A DNA stretch of 64,000 nucleotides from Azorinus chamasolen. Its lineage: Eukaryota > Mollusca > Bivalvia > Cardiida > Solecurtidae. Shown piece by piece: positions 31,336-42,710 of this stretch. Where the stretch lies: the NCBI GenBank assembly GCA_963576725.1, contig OY755237.1, positions 68,504,499-68,568,498 on the forward strand. The letters run 5' to 3'. Below the pieces are notes generated by a model that was not told where the DNA came from, did no database searches, and saw only the letters and a program-made list of their open reading frames with translations. Each line of letters begins with the position of its first letter. Position 1 is the first letter of the stretch. A program made the translations under genes and the position numbers.

Positions 31336-31571
31336 ATTACCTTTCCCTATCTGATATTTGTGGAAAACATTATGACAGCATTAATATTAATTAGATTAAA
31401 TTTTATAAAGGCATATGGACACAGAACAGTTTGGCCCATTCAGAACTGCAGACCTTAGATATATATTATACCATAAGCAAACAGAGTACATCCTTATCAG
31501 ATGGCCGTCTGCTCTGGATCTAATCTGTTTGCAAATGCGTGAAAAAGCGTTCATATGAGGGAAAGTGTTAA
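31336..31571. mobile_element. Family A TTAA-type element
   Basis: CCTTTCCCTATCTGATAT at the left and TCATATGAGGGAAAGTGTTAA-type right end (TTAA at 31568-31571). The core AACAGAGTACATCCTTATCA and GATGGCCGTCTGCTCTGGAT is partly eroded. Confidence 0.6.
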
Positions 31572-32138
31572 AATACTCCTAAGAGGGTGCATGTATATTC
31601 TGGCTCGCATCACAAAGCAACTCTCACAAGAGCCACGTCTCTCCGTTAATTAGTCAATACTATTTAGTGAAGTTGATCGATTAATTAAGTTTGGGTACAA
31701 AATATTCATACGTTATGATTTATTTTCATATAGTGATTAATGGCAATGAGGCAATGGCAGACATGGTGTTCTGGGCGAGTCCATCTCGTACGTTCAGTGG
31801 TTAGGTCAGATACAGAGGTTAATACGCTGCCATGTATGCATAAATCATGTTTATTGATAGCTAGGTCGGCCGTAGGAGATGAGGGATCAAACAAATAACA
31901 TGCCGCTTGTGTTCAATACTGTGTAAGGAGCATTCGTAGCAGACTAGTATAAAATAAAGCACCCATAGACCAAAGGTAGTCATTGACATTGGTGTCTAAG
32001 AATGTATTGAAGTATATGTTCCGACTGTTAACTCGTCTTGGAACAATTGTACTTAACGTGCAGAGTAATCTATGAACGCATTAGTAATAATAATTCCAAA
32101 ACGTTCTAATATACATTTCCGTCACGTTCCACCAAAGT
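31572..32138. other. No recognisable gene
   Basis: A 62-codon minus frame at 31706-31894 has no motif. Nothing else is seen. Confidence 0.4.
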
Positions 32139-32230
32139 TAACCCTTTAATCCGTTAATACGCATTTCTACGCTTTTGGAAACATGGTAGATCCAGATCAG
32201 ACGGCTCCTGTAGGATCTGTTTGCTAATGA
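32139..32230. mobile_element. Family A fragment
   Basis: TTAACCCTTTAATCCGTTAA, GATCCAGATCAGACGGCTCC and TGTAGGATCTGTTTGC make up a shortened element. Confidence 0.5.
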
Positions 32231-32234
32231 TATA

Positions 32235-33232
32235 TTAGAAATATGATTTTAATGTTTCGACCGTGACCAAATATTCTTGTGTGCTTGTGCTGTTATAACA
32301 ATTAATGTAATTGATATTAATGATGTAATTATTTCTTAGATGAATAATCATGGAGTAATGATTTAATATTCAGAGAGATGTTTTGAAAATATTTGTTCGT
32401 CCAACAATTTTACCTCTATATTATTATTGTATATTCTGTTTACTGGTAAGTATACTTTGACAGGGATAATGGTTTATTTTGTAAACATGACCTGGTTTAG
32501 TCGCTAATCAATAACAGGATCAGCAAGGTTGCTGTTGCATGAACTTGTGAAGGAATTCAGATCAATATAAGTATGTTCTTGTATATTCAAATATTTTATC
32601 ACACCCCATTATTCCATTATTTCTAGCCTTTCAGAATTATATCTGTCTACTTAAAACTTCAAGTTTGCATTGGGGTTTTCTGTTGCTTTAACAGCATTTC
32701 AGTAATATCGCGACATCCAGTTCATTACAGGCAGAGGAAGACCCCAGCTGTTTTCCGTGCATGGAACAATTGCATTGTCCCTGGCACAGAAGAACAACTA
32801 GGAAGACCCACCGATCTGCCTCAAGTCAGCTGGAAGGGTACGTTTAAAATCATTTGCACGCTACGCGCGAACTTGTAATCAAGAGTGCAAGCACTTTAGA
32901 TCAAGGCGATACTTCATAATCCCAAGAGGGTCCAAATATATTGACACTCGGATTATATGTGCGTAGGAATGGATACAAAAAAGGTGTTTAAATACGAAAC
33001 ATATCAGGGTTGCTTTCCCATGACTGAGTTTGATATTTTCATTCCATCGTATATTATCATTTTATGTAACAATGGTAGCATTCATACTCGATAACATGTC
33101 TTTAAACATCAGAACTTTCAATGGAATCACTCGGTGAACAATCGTAGGGGCTTTATAACAGGGTAGAGCGGACCCCCATAAAGCGACAGCTAAACGAACT
33201 AACGCGATGTGCTTAAGCACTGTTGGTGGCTT
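32235..33232. other. No supported gene; SINE-like segment at about 32690-32840
   Basis: The segment TAACAGCATTTCAGTAATAT, CCAGTTCATTACAGGCAGAG and TGATCTGCC/CCGATCTGCC-like words resembles the body of dispersed mollusc SINE-type repeats, by memory of their general form only. The remainder is unremarkable. Confidence 0.35.
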
Positions 33233-33235
33233 ATA

Positions 33236-33575
33236 CAGTGTTCCCTCTCTACAACGACACCCTTTGGGATACGAAGATTGTATGTGTTGTCCAGAGGGAG
33301 TTGTTGTAGGGAGGTAAAATTAAATATAATTAGCTTGTTTGCAGATCCCCAGATAAGGTGTATTTCGAGAATTAAAACCGTTATGCCTCTATCAAACCCT
33401 ATGTTGTGACCACTCTTTAGAATCGTCACAACGTGACATAAAGTGACAAAGAGGCATAAAGAAAATACGATGGAAAAAAGTTGTTTCTGGAGCCTTGTTG
33501 TTTCGGAAACAGTGACATGCGTTGTTGTAAGGAGGTAATCGTTATTGAGAGGGCCGTTGTAGGGAGGGAGCACTG
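33236..33575. mobile_element. Family E element copy 3, palindrome shortened
   Basis: CAGTGTTCCCTCTCTACAAC at the left and the mirror ...GGGAGGGAGCACTG at the right, with TA flanks. The central palindrome has lost most of its right arm (GTCACAACGTGACATAAAGT). At 340 bp it is ~20 bp shorter than the other copies. The 160-codon minus frame at 33199-33681 is spurious. Confidence 0.85.
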
Positions 33576-33579
33576 TATA

Positions 33580-34112
33580 GGATATTTCTGTACAAGTTCC
33601 ATCTTGCAATGACTTACCATTTGACTCTACAGGCCTCATTTTGGTCGCATTAAAGGGATATTGCTGTATTTGTATAATCATTGTTCAATAAACGGTCATT
33701 CCTTGTGTTTTAACACATTGCAATGAACTCTTTCCTACCATTCGGATAATGAGGAGTCTTTAAGACTGTCTGAGAAAAGGAGAATCGATAAGACAAACTA
33801 TATCGTTCGCAAGAGAGTGTACGTAATTCCACAAGGATCGTACTTACTATATATAGATATCCTGTTAAGATTAAGTGATCTACTGTAGATAATCAATTCA
33901 ACTTCGAGACTGAATAATACTCTCTGTACATAATGTCAAATTTATGATTTCTTAGAAGGCTGAATGAAAGGGACAATACGCTATCAGAATCCCCTTTATC
34001 ATATACCTGTAAGAGGTAACGGCATCTTGAAATACTACTGGCTAAAAGTTTTTATCATGGCGTATGAATACAAGTAATGTTGGCTACGGAAGTCGAATAA
34101 GCTTTATATGAT
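33580..34112. other. No recognisable gene
   Basis: I see nothing supported. Confidence 0.45.
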
Positions 34113-34114
34113 TT

Positions 34115-34325
34115 CATAAGCAAACAGGGCAGACCCTGGCTAGATGTCTCATACAAGAAGCGTCTGATATGGGTATACATGTACTCTGATTGTAAAGGCG
34201 CGAAAAAGAAATTATTCCAGGGGTGTAATGCGGGATGTAAGTCATGCAGAACAGAAAACTCCTTCGAGAGCTTTCTGCGTGCCTTTCAACTTGCATTAAG
34301 CATCATTAAGCAGCCATTTGTATAA
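34115..34325. mobile_element. Family A core followed by family D core
   Basis: AAGCAAACAGGGCAGACCCT and AGAAGCGTCTGATATGGGTA (A core, 34115-34205) are followed by TAATGCGGGATGTAAGTCAT and CTTTCAACTTGCATTAAGCA (D core, 34225-34300). Neither has clear termini. Confidence 0.5.
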
Positions 34326-34522
34326 GATATTGGATTTGATACTAATTTTAACGTTCGGTTCAAATGTGTGTACGCAACAAAACAGCATACCCACCATGTT
34401 AATGCAATTGTGCAACCATTTACGTTGTAGAACAGTGTATAAATTAAACGTTTTGAACGCTAGATTGCTACAGTGAATGACAAGCCAGTGTTTAACTATA
34501 TAGTACATTAAGTATGAAAGGC

Positions 34523-34772
34523 TTAACCCTTCGCTTGCTATTCACGTCGATATACCTACCAGTAAATAGTGAACACCCAGATGAGACAGCTCCTGATGGA
34601 GCTGTCTCATCAGGGTCTGCACTATTTACAAGTTGATTGTGCAACCAGTGCACTCCACAGCAGTGATTGCACAGCGAAATACTTTTACACAGTGAAGATA
34701 TATGTAATTATACAACAGGGCATGGGTAAAGAAGGAGAAATGTATTTTAAAATTCAGCAAGCGAAGGGTTAA
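34523..34772. mobile_element. TTAA-type element with 17 bp perfect ends
   Basis: TTAACCCTTCGCTTGCT is mirrored exactly by AGCAAGCGAAGGGTTAA at 34756-34772. A central palindrome GATGAGACAGCTCC / GGAGCTGTCTCATC surrounds TGAT near 34593. The right-hand two-thirds contains unrelated sequence, giving an asymmetric unit of 250 bp. Frames inside are not genes. Confidence 0.85.
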
Positions 34773-34774
34773 AA

Positions 34775-35320
34775 TGGAACGACAGGCACTCCATACGCCA
34801 AATAATAGGTTCATGTTTGAAAGTCATTGGTCTTGGTCTATTTTATTTGTAAATATCAGTCCATTCGTTATCCGCATGCAAATGGTTACATTCATGTCTC
34901 TGTCTAGCTTTATGGAGAACTGCGTTAGTGCCTTCAAAATTCTAAGAAAATCGACGGTAAAGCAAAACAGAAAAAAATGTACATGAAAGCGATTCGAATG
35001 AATCGAAATGTTTCACGCACCGTTTAAAACAATCTTAATAGTAATCTCAATGCAACCCTGTGGAGAAATCTCGTTAAACATGGAATGTCATTCACTGTAA
35101 TGTCATAGTCACGGCATGCAAGCTTTTAAAGCGATTAAATTCGAATAATGATAATGAAGAACCGAAGGGATTAAAGAGTTATATTGCATCTCGATGTGTA
35201 ATCATTCACCAAATTGTCACTAAATTAAGCGATTAATGTATGCCAATTCGAATTCAAAATGGTTAACACAAACCAGCTAGCACTATTCTAGCCGTTATAA
35301 TGCTGTAAAATGGTCTGTTC
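34775..35320. other. No supported gene
   Basis: A 70-codon plus frame (34774-34986) has no recognised motif. Confidence 0.4.
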
Positions 35321-35459
35321 TTAACCCTTTCCCTCATAGGCTATTTTTATACATAACTTCTTTAAATCAATCTACCGAAAAGGAGCATTAACTAGAGAAA
35401 ATGTTAGAACTGTGTAAAAAAGTGACTATTACAGAGGCATTTGTGGAGTAAATTGTTAA
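35321..35459. mobile_element. Family C TTAA-type element lacking its hairpin
   Basis: TTAACCCTTTCCCTCATAGG to AAATTGTTAA, with ACCGAAAAGGAGCATTAACT in between. The family palindrome (CATTGTGATAAATAGAGC and mirror) is missing exactly between GAACTGTGTA and AAAAAGTGAC. It shares its right TTAA with the next element. Confidence 0.7.
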
Positions 35460-35704
35460 CCATTTCCATGTGCTTTGTTTATTTCAAATTCCAATACCTA
35501 CTGTATAATTATTGACAATAAAGTTTGATGACATATGGGAGGTTGGATATTGTAGCAATTGTAGAAACTAAAGAACCATATTTATCAAATTCTATTAGCG
35601 AACAGAGCAGACTCTCGCCAAACTGCTCCTCTAGGAGCCTCTGATATGGGTGTACTCTTTTTGCAAATGCGGGAAACCACATTTATGTGGAGGAAAGGGT
35701 TTAA
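35456..35704. mobile_element. Family A TTAA-type element
   Basis: TTAACCATTTCCATGTGCTT to TGTGGAGGAAAGGGTTTAA-type end. The core is AACAGAGCAGACTCTCGCCA, then CTCCTCTAGGAGCCTCTGAT. TTAA lies at 35456-35459 and 35701-35704, both shared with neighbours. Confidence 0.65.
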
Positions 35705-35800
35705 CTCCTTTTCACCAACGTCAGATTCAATCATATGTTTTGAGAAACTGTTGGCTGCGTGTCAAACAGTTTGGCGGAGTAAGGGTACCGGCGCAAATAG
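35701..35800. mobile_element. TTAA-bounded family B-like fragment
   Basis: TTAACTCCTTTTCACCAACG is followed by GTGTCAAACAGTTTGGCGGA. It may be the left part of the unit from which the 30 bp minisatellite at 36107 grew. Confidence 0.4.
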
Positions 35801-36106
35801 AATAATACCTTATACTGTCATATAACACTACTATTATACCTATAAAATGTATAGAGTTTGATAACAAAGCAACGATTCAGACGGCTTACTTCGTAGCGGA
35901 ACAATTGCTAACAAATGGGCATATTGCGAGGGACACAAAATAACCAATTATCTAAGTAGATTTTAAAACACTAGTCTGTCGAAAGTGTAGTCATTTGTAA
36001 ATGCAAAAATACAGCACCCTTACCTTGCTTTGAAATATAATCTTAGCCCAGTTTGAATTTTTTACATTGTGAATGCTTCCGGCCCGGTACGCGTAAGTAG
36101 CTTATT
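35801..36106. other. No recognisable feature
   Basis: Unmatched AT-rich spacer ahead of the minisatellite. Confidence 0.4.
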
Positions 36107-36635
36107 GGTCGAGTTTCAAACAGTTTATAATATATTGGTAGAGTGTCAAACAGTTTGTAATATATTGGTCGAGTGTCAAACAGTTTGTAGCCTATCGGTC
36201 GAGTGTCAAACAGTTTGTAATCTACTGGTCGAGTGTCAAACAGTTTGTAACATATTGGTCAAATGTCAAACAGTTTGTAACATATTGGTCATGTGTCAAA
36301 CAGTGTGTAACATATTATTCGAGTGTCAAACAGTTTGTAACCTATCGGTCGAGTGTCAAACAATGTGTAACATATCGGTCAAATGTCAAACAGTTTGTAA
36401 CATATTGGTCAAATGTCAAACAGTTTGTAACATATTGGTCGAGTGTAAAACAGTTTGTAACATATTGGTCGAGTGTCAAACAATTTGTAACCTATCGGTC
36501 GAGTGTCAAACAAGTTTTAACTTATTGGTCAAATGTCAAACAGTTTGTAATCTATTGGTCGAGTGTCAAACAGTTTGTAACGTTACGAGACTCCGAGTCA
36601 CTGGGTGTGTCTCATTTGGATCCAAGATGTTTGTA
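36107..36635. repeat. 30 bp minisatellite, ~16 units, plus family B end
   Basis: Units of the form GGTCGAGTGTCAAACAGTTT plus GTAACATATT repeat with a strict 30 bp spacing from 36107 to about 36580, varying mainly between GAG and AAA at one codon position. Because 30 is a multiple of 3, one frame stays open for 192 codons with a 10-residue repeat (VECQTVCNIL). I do not regard this as a protein gene. The unit contains GTGTCAAACAGTTTG, which occurs in family B elements. Family B-like sequence (GAGTCACTGGGTGTGTCTCA, TTGGATCCAAGATG) closes the array. Confidence 0.9.
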
Positions 36636-36809
36636 GATGCGACTTAATTGACAAATAAGGATTATTAAAGAATAAGTGGCGAATAAGATTTAATAGATAC
36701 ATTGTCAACATTATAAAACCTGAACATAGCTTTACTTATGCTTTGGTGTTTGTTCCATGTATAAGTGACTGGTTGGATTACAGGACCTTAGTCCATTTGT
36801 TCCAGTGTC

Positions 36810-36890
36810 CCTGGCAGACAAACAGTGTAGACACAGATCAGAGTGCTCCTGAAGAAGCCATCAGATATGGATCTGCATTGTTTGCTGAAT
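36810..36890. mobile_element. Family A core
   Basis: AAACAGTGTAGACACAGATC and GATATGGATCTGCATTGTTT surround GTGCTCCTGAAGAAGCC. No termini are intact. Confidence 0.45.
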
Positions 36891-37455
36891 CGAGGTCAAT
36901 AGCTAAAACAAGTAAATCAATCGTTTACTGTGCTCACTCAGTATGAAAAAATTGAGTGGTTCCAAAATAAGATATAGGCGGGTTTTCCTTGAAACAATAT
37001 GGGAATAATTGCTTCAGTTGGATATCGACAACTGCATTTTCTCTAGTGTGATGACAAATCTTAATAGTAAACACACCACAGACTTCTATTTTACCAAGGA
37101 TGAGTATAAATCAGTCTGAGTTTACTAATACATATCGTTCTTCGAAACTCGTTTGCTGTTATCACCATCGTCAGCAGACTTTCAACTGTGATTTTTAATC
37201 TTTTAACTGAAGAATACTTGTGGAAGAAATAATGAGATCATTAAAACTTGTGAGCTGAATGTATAATCACAGGATGTTTTGTCAATGGCAGAAACGGTAG
37301 AATCATATCTATATAATTATATAAGCAATCAGAGCCGTCTGACCTGGGTCTACTCTGTTTGAAAACGCGTGACCAGGCGTGCGTCTATATCAGGCAAATT
37401 CTTAAAAGTAGCAGTCAAGTAGAAAACAACTTTGTATCCTGATGATATGTCAACA
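36891..37455. other. No supported gene; family A fragment at 37320-37400
   Basis: CAGAGCCGTCTGACCTGGGT and CTACTCTGTTTGAAAACGCG mark a right-half family A fragment. The rest is unmatched. Confidence 0.45.
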
Positions 37456-37458
37456 TGA

Positions 37459-37693
37459 TTAACCCATTTCCCCAGAGGCTAATTTTAGATCCAACGTCTT
37501 TGAATAAATCCACTAAAAGGAGAATTTACTAGAAAAATATTTTTTTAAAATTGTATAGGTTTGAAACCATTGTGATTTGAAACCATCGTGATACATAGAG
37601 CATTTGCTCCTATGGAGTAAATGCTCTATTTATCACCATGGTTTCAAAAAGTGCAGAGGCGTCAAAAGGCGTCAGTGTAAGAGTATGGGGTAG
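37459..37693. mobile_element. Family C TTAA-type element
   Basis: TTAACCCATTTCCCCAGAGG at the left. GAAACCATTGTGATTTGAAA shows a small internal duplication of the palindrome arm. The core is GAGCATTTGCTCCTATGGAG, and the right end GTAAGAGTATGGGG has lost TTAA. Confidence 0.65.
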
Positions 37694-38060
37694 CCGCATT
37701 TCCAAATTGTATTCAGGCTGCGGTTCCCTGGATAAGGGTTACTCTTAATTCTTGTAACCTTGAGATTCAACCAGATTTTACCCAAGTAAATAAACGGGCA
37801 TTCAGTTTGCAATTAACTATTAGTAGGTATTAGCATTTCTGAATACATTATTATCCCTTTATTCCGTGAATATTCTTCAAATAAGTAAATATTAATAAGC
37901 TGATTTTTTAAAATCACATATATAATTGGTTGTTTTGGTCAAGACAGAAATCAGATGTATATTATACCGTTACCCATCAGAGCAGACCCTGATCAAACGG
38001 CTGTCGTCTTGTGTGGTTCTACTCTGTTTTCAAAGGCATATAAATAGATAACTTCACCGT
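37694..38060. mobile_element. Family A element in the right part (37840-38060)
   Basis: CTTTATTCCGTGAATATTCT, ATAAGCTGATTTTTTAAAAT, CAGAGCAGACCCTGATCAAA and GTTCTACTCTGTTTTCAAAG match the family A layout with decayed ends. The stretch 37694-37839 holds nothing recognised. Confidence 0.5.
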
Positions 38061-38405
38061 TCTTTGATACGAGTAAATTTGTTTTACATAGCTTAATTAC
38101 GCCGATTTGGAAGTAGATTTAGACTGAAATTTAAAGCGTTTAGCCAATTATGTAAATAGATTGATCTCCTAAATTGATTGATATGCCAAATTGGCAATTT
38201 GGAAGGATTTCTTTATATAGTACCGGTATTTATCTAGTAGGCCGCTATATACATGTATTCAGTATATAGGTATAAAATTCAAACGGAATGAAATCAACGT
38301 TATGAAAAGAATATGCCTATCATTATCGAGCAAAAGTGGTAGCAATAACCAAGCAGCAAATACCATAATTATGTATGTTGCTGATGACCACAGCAATGAC
38401 AATTA
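38061..38405. other. No recognisable feature
   Basis: I see nothing supported. Confidence 0.45.
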
Positions 38406-38490
38406 CAGTAAAACCTCTCTATAACGGCCACTAAAGTGTGTTAATTAGTTGGTGTTTAGGGCAGGGGGCTGCTTAAAGCAACGCTCCTTG
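38406..38490. mobile_element. Left half of a family D (CTATAACGGCC) element
   Basis: CAGTAAAACCTCTCTATAAC with TA before it, then GGGCAGGGGGCTGCTTAAAG. The right half is missing. Confidence 0.6.
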
Positions 38491-38611
38491 TACATGTTTC
38501 ATGCTGGTATAATTACCGTTAACAGTTAAACTGAACCGCTGCAACATAACTGTTAATCATCAACTATTCGTTAAATGAGCCCAATGCATCCAGTCTGTAT
38601 GTTTCGATATA

Positions 38612-38763
38612 CAGCAGAACCAGTCCTACGAGGTAATTAATTTATTGAACATAGCTTAATGCAGGGCAACAACAATGCAGAAATCTCCTATAGGAGCTAC
38701 TTATGACCAGCATTGAGCTACCAATTAAACCTGTTTTTAAAGGCCGCCTAAGAGAGGTTCAGT
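38612..38763. mobile_element. Family D element, decayed ends
   Basis: CAGCAGAACCAGTCCTACGA with TA before it, then GCTTAATGCAGGGCAACAAC and an intact CTCCTATAGGAG centre (38685-38696). The right side GAGCTACCAATTAAACCTG is shortened. Confidence 0.55.
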
Positions 38764-38849
38764 ATTTATTTGTATGGTCATCGAGGAATGTTAGGTCATT
38801 ACCAATGGTTGTTTGCATACCATGGAAGTTATCTACTGCTTAAAAATAA

Positions 38850-39110
38850 CGCTTTCGTCATGAATATTCTTGGAAGAATTAATTGCATCATGATCATTCA
38901 TTAATATATTACATAAAGCCAGTGAACAGGGTATTTAATTTCAATTTAAAAAACAACAACAAACAACATAATCAAATATATTATTATGACTTCATAACCA
39001 AACAGAGAAGTCCCCGATCAGACGGTTTCTACAGGAGCCGCCTGATATTGATCTACTCTGTTTGCAAAGCCGTGAAGAAGCGATTATATCAGAGAAAACG
39101 TTTGGCAGAC
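38850..39110. mobile_element. Family A element
   Basis: ATCATGATCATTCATTAATA, ACCAAACAGAGAAGTCCCCG, core TTTCTACAGGAGCCGCCTGA, and TCTACTCTGTTTGCAAAGCC then GCGATTATATCAGAGAAAAC. The TTAA ends have decayed. The 77-codon plus frame is spurious. Confidence 0.5.
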
Positions 39111-40428
39111 TTTTGAAGGTAAATTAATCTACAGTCAATGCAATAAACGGACGATCTATGTTTCAAATTGCACTGTTGTCGTATGTTACGTGTAATGAAA
39201 TAATAAAGCAAGGTATAGTATCTTGTCGGGGCAATAACTCGCTGAGTTTTATCTTGGTTTCCATGAAGAGTGCGAATAATTCGATAGGTACATTTTCGCA
39301 TCCTTTATAGACTAATGATTATGACGACTCTTTTAGTAAATGTACAAAATCAGTCATGGCAATTCGGCATAAACGCATATTTCTAAATAAATGCACCGGT
39401 ACTTCCTTTTAGTCACGTGAACTGTCGCCTGAATATACATAAACAAACACGAACCGTCTAGTTACAATCTCGCTTAGTTGTGTGGTTTGCTCGAAAAGTT
39501 CTCGTCAAACGTATCAGCATATCAGTTCTGCTGCATCAGAATCGCACAGAGGTGCGTGAAAACGTACATACTGTTGCGAACAATGCTATGAATATAACAA
39601 TCTTATATGTTCATCATTATTTGCATTGCGCAGGCCCTAACAAAAGACACAAAGATCCACAAGTCGGATTGTTGGTGCTCTTTTAATTTATTGTACGTTT
39701 TTTTTTTATTGATTCTGTAGATTAACGTATATGCTCGGACTCCCCAGATAGAAGGGAGAGGGTACGGACAACACCGGGCGCGACTTATTATCGACATAGG
39801 TGTCTTGTTCTTTTAGATCCTCAGTGTGAAGCACTGATACATCGGACATTGGTACATATCATCGTCCGAAGGATTTTGTCAGGCGGGCCCCTGGTATTGT
39901 AGTCGAGCGCGTTATCACACGACCATGTTCCCCTGTTTTACTGTACGGTTGTGTAATCATAAGTTTTAAATTAGCGTGTTTCGCCATTGCTAACATGAAA
40001 CATGTTACGATTGTCCTAACAACTGCCAGTGTCTCTAAATGGCGCATTAGTGGGGGTAAGTCATATATGCAAGTATATATTATGAAATCGTATTATTTAA
40101 AATACTAATATGTTGTCATTATAATCCTGTGGAGTAACACAACCGGACTGGTAAAGATGATGATTTTCATGTCACGCTTACGATATGCAAGGGCTAAATG
40201 TGATTGAAATCGATTTGATCGTAATAAAAAACAGGGAATGAATTGTATTTCCCGTAAGATTGATTTCGTTTTCGAGGCACATGTTATTCCATTCCCTGTG
40301 TGTCTACTTTGTGAGGTTCATGCAAATCTATGCCTTTGAAAATATCCTCAAACGATTTCAAGGATTACTAATGTTCATTCTGCTGACGTGCCTGCATCAT
40401 GGCTAGACCCGGAATTATGATATATATG
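39111..40428. other. No supported gene
   Basis: Several 62-70 codon frames on both strands (39089-40047) overlap and carry no motif that I recognise. This is one of the longest stretches without a matched repeat. Confidence 0.4.
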
Positions 40429-40631
40429 CAGTAAACCCTCTCTATAACGGCCACTAAATTACATCAAGTATTTTGTGTTAAAGGCAGTTGGCTTCTTACA
40501 GCAAGGTGAAAGTAAAACAGAACTCTTCTACAGGTGCGTTCTGTTTTACTTCACTTTGCTTTAAGCAGCCACCTGCCCTAAATACCAACTAATTAACACA
40601 ATTTAGTGGCCGTTATAGGGAGATTTTACTG
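40429..40631. mobile_element. Family D (CTATAACGGCC) element
   Basis: CAGTAAACCCTCTCTATAAC and its mirror GTTATAGGGAGATTTTACTG. The flanks are TG on both sides rather than TA. Arms GGCAGTTGGCTTCTTACAGC and TTTAAGCAGCCACCTGCC meet around AACTCTTCTACAGGTGCGTT. Confidence 0.75.
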
Positions 40632-42595
40632 TGGTAGGAGTTTAACATGAGCAAAGCTAGATGTGTTGCATTATGCATTTAAGTGATTGGCGAGGAGACA
40701 TTTGAAAGAAGTGTACATTGAAGCTCGATGTAAATAATAGTATCACATTAAATCATGGCATGCGGATAAAAAATATAAAATATACCAAAGGGAAATACGC
40801 GAAATTTTGTTGTTGTTTTTGTTCTGTTGTTTTGATTTCAGATAAGATGTAATTAATACGCAGCAGTCGTTTTGTATTTACTGAATTATGATATGAATTA
40901 TAATACTGAAACTGATATGCATGTATGAAGTGAAGGATAAAAAACATGTTTGATGCATACACGCATTTCGGTTTTAAGCAGCAGAAACGTATGCTTTTTT
41001 GTACACGCCTATTGGCAATAGTTATCTCAGTGTGCACGTATTACGTTGGCTATGACATAGCTGGGTCGTGCATTGCACATACGGGTGGCGATAAAGCAAG
41101 GCTTTTATTTTGCCAATGGGTTCAATCAGACTGCCTGCTTACAATAAACCGACAATAAGAAAACGCCGTTCTGAATAGAAAGTCTGCATTACATCTGCAC
41201 GTATCAGCTAAAACACCAGTGTTTAACAAATTAGTCTGTTGAAGTTCTAAGACAAACAATTGAGTACCTTAACACGTGCAAAATATGTTCAAAGTTGATA
41301 TCTAAAACATATATTAATTTAACCCATGAATATACTAATCAAAATCAGATATATTTAACGCTAGTGTTCTTAAGATAAAGCATAAGAATACAATGAATGT
41401 ACATGTGTGTGCGTATGCGTGTGTGAGGGGGGGGGGGTTAACTGATATCTATCGCTATTTTTGAAATGGTTGCGTCTTGTGTGTAACATTTTCTGCTTGA
41501 CTATATACATGTACTACTTCATCATTCACACTAATGTAGATATAACAAAGTTTGAGTAAAACCTACGCATGAATGTGGAAACAATGGGCAAATATTATAT
41601 TGATAAGATATTTTGGCGATACTCACTCTTTAAAATTGTTGAATAGATTTCTTGCGGTTAATGTGCTTACTCTTCATGGTAAGATCAACAGGAAAACGTA
41701 TGCGGCACTAAAATGAACAGAAATAGGTATCAATAACCGGAGTGTATACATAGATAAATCATCAAAGACCCAATAATAATGATAATTAGCAGAATCCAAT
41801 TACGAGATAAATGACTGTCAAAATGTGGGTCCTATTATGTATACTGTGTTCTGGTATGATATTTTGTGGTTATCAATAATTTAAGGATAATTCTAATGTC
41901 AACGGAGTGTTATGTGACAGCACTGGATGATTGCGCATCGACATATATCGAAAGACGCTCGTAATTGCGTGCAATAACAATGCCGAATGAATGTTGTATG
42001 GCGGCAACTGCGGGTAATTTCAGTCTGTTAACTAAATGTGTTTCTCGTGTGACAATACATTCCGAGTATCCTGCAATAACATGTACTGGGCAATAACCAG
42101 AATCCAACATATCCTGAAACAGGTTTAGTTTAACATCAGATGCAAAGTGTTTACTCGAAACGGTCAGGAAAAATCGCAGGCGTCAAATGACAAAATCATG
42201 ATTTTATTAAATAAGCTATCTTACCTTACATTTAGTAGATTTACGCATCGCGAAGGTTCCTATGGAATGGATCAATGTTTGGTTGCATTTGAGCAGAACC
42301 ATGCTGTATGTTAGCAACCGCGTCTACCAAATTAGGTGAGTATCAAATAGTCGATATGCAAGTATGTTTAACACTTGTTTAATGACGAATCATGGCGAAC
42401 CTAGGCAAACAGTTACGCTGAGAAATCGGCATAGTCTGGTATGGATAAGGTCGTCAGTAGATCTATCTGACCAGGCAGTCAACCGTGTTGTACGGGTTAA
42501 TGTTTATCCACTAACTGAGAGGTTGTAGCGTTCGGGTAAAGGACAAAATAACGGTATTAACCACGTGGATGCGGGACACGTATTCACGTGCATTT
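40632..42595. other. No supported gene
   Basis: Nearly 2 kb without a matched repeat. Frames at 40753-41037 (94 codons, minus), 40946-41158 and 41910-42110 show no domain. A GT-rich run and (G)11 lie at about 41405-41438. Confidence 0.4.
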
Positions 42596-42710
42596 ATAAA
42601 CAGTACAGACATTCAACATTTTCTAGCAATTGTATGCATTTCATACTGAGTGGACTATATTGTTAAACACCAAAGGGGACTTATATTCTGACAATTCTGC
42701 GATGAAAGGA
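42596..42710. repeat. Short dispersed repeat
   Basis: TTCTAGCAA and ACTGAGTGGAC, then TATAGTTAAACAC-type words recur at 52217-52267, so this is an old dispersed sequence of unknown type. Confidence 0.4.

Noticed and set aside
33199..33681. 160-codon minus frame, and similar frames at 27729-28109 and 62458-62783
   Set aside because: They lie across family E palindromes; the same peptide appears in several copies because the DNA repeat is the same.
36069..36647. 192-codon frame with a Cys-rich 10-residue repeat (VECQTVCNIL)
   Set aside because: It is a direct consequence of a 30 bp minisatellite whose period is a multiple of three; no start context, signal peptide or flanking coding sequence supports a protein.
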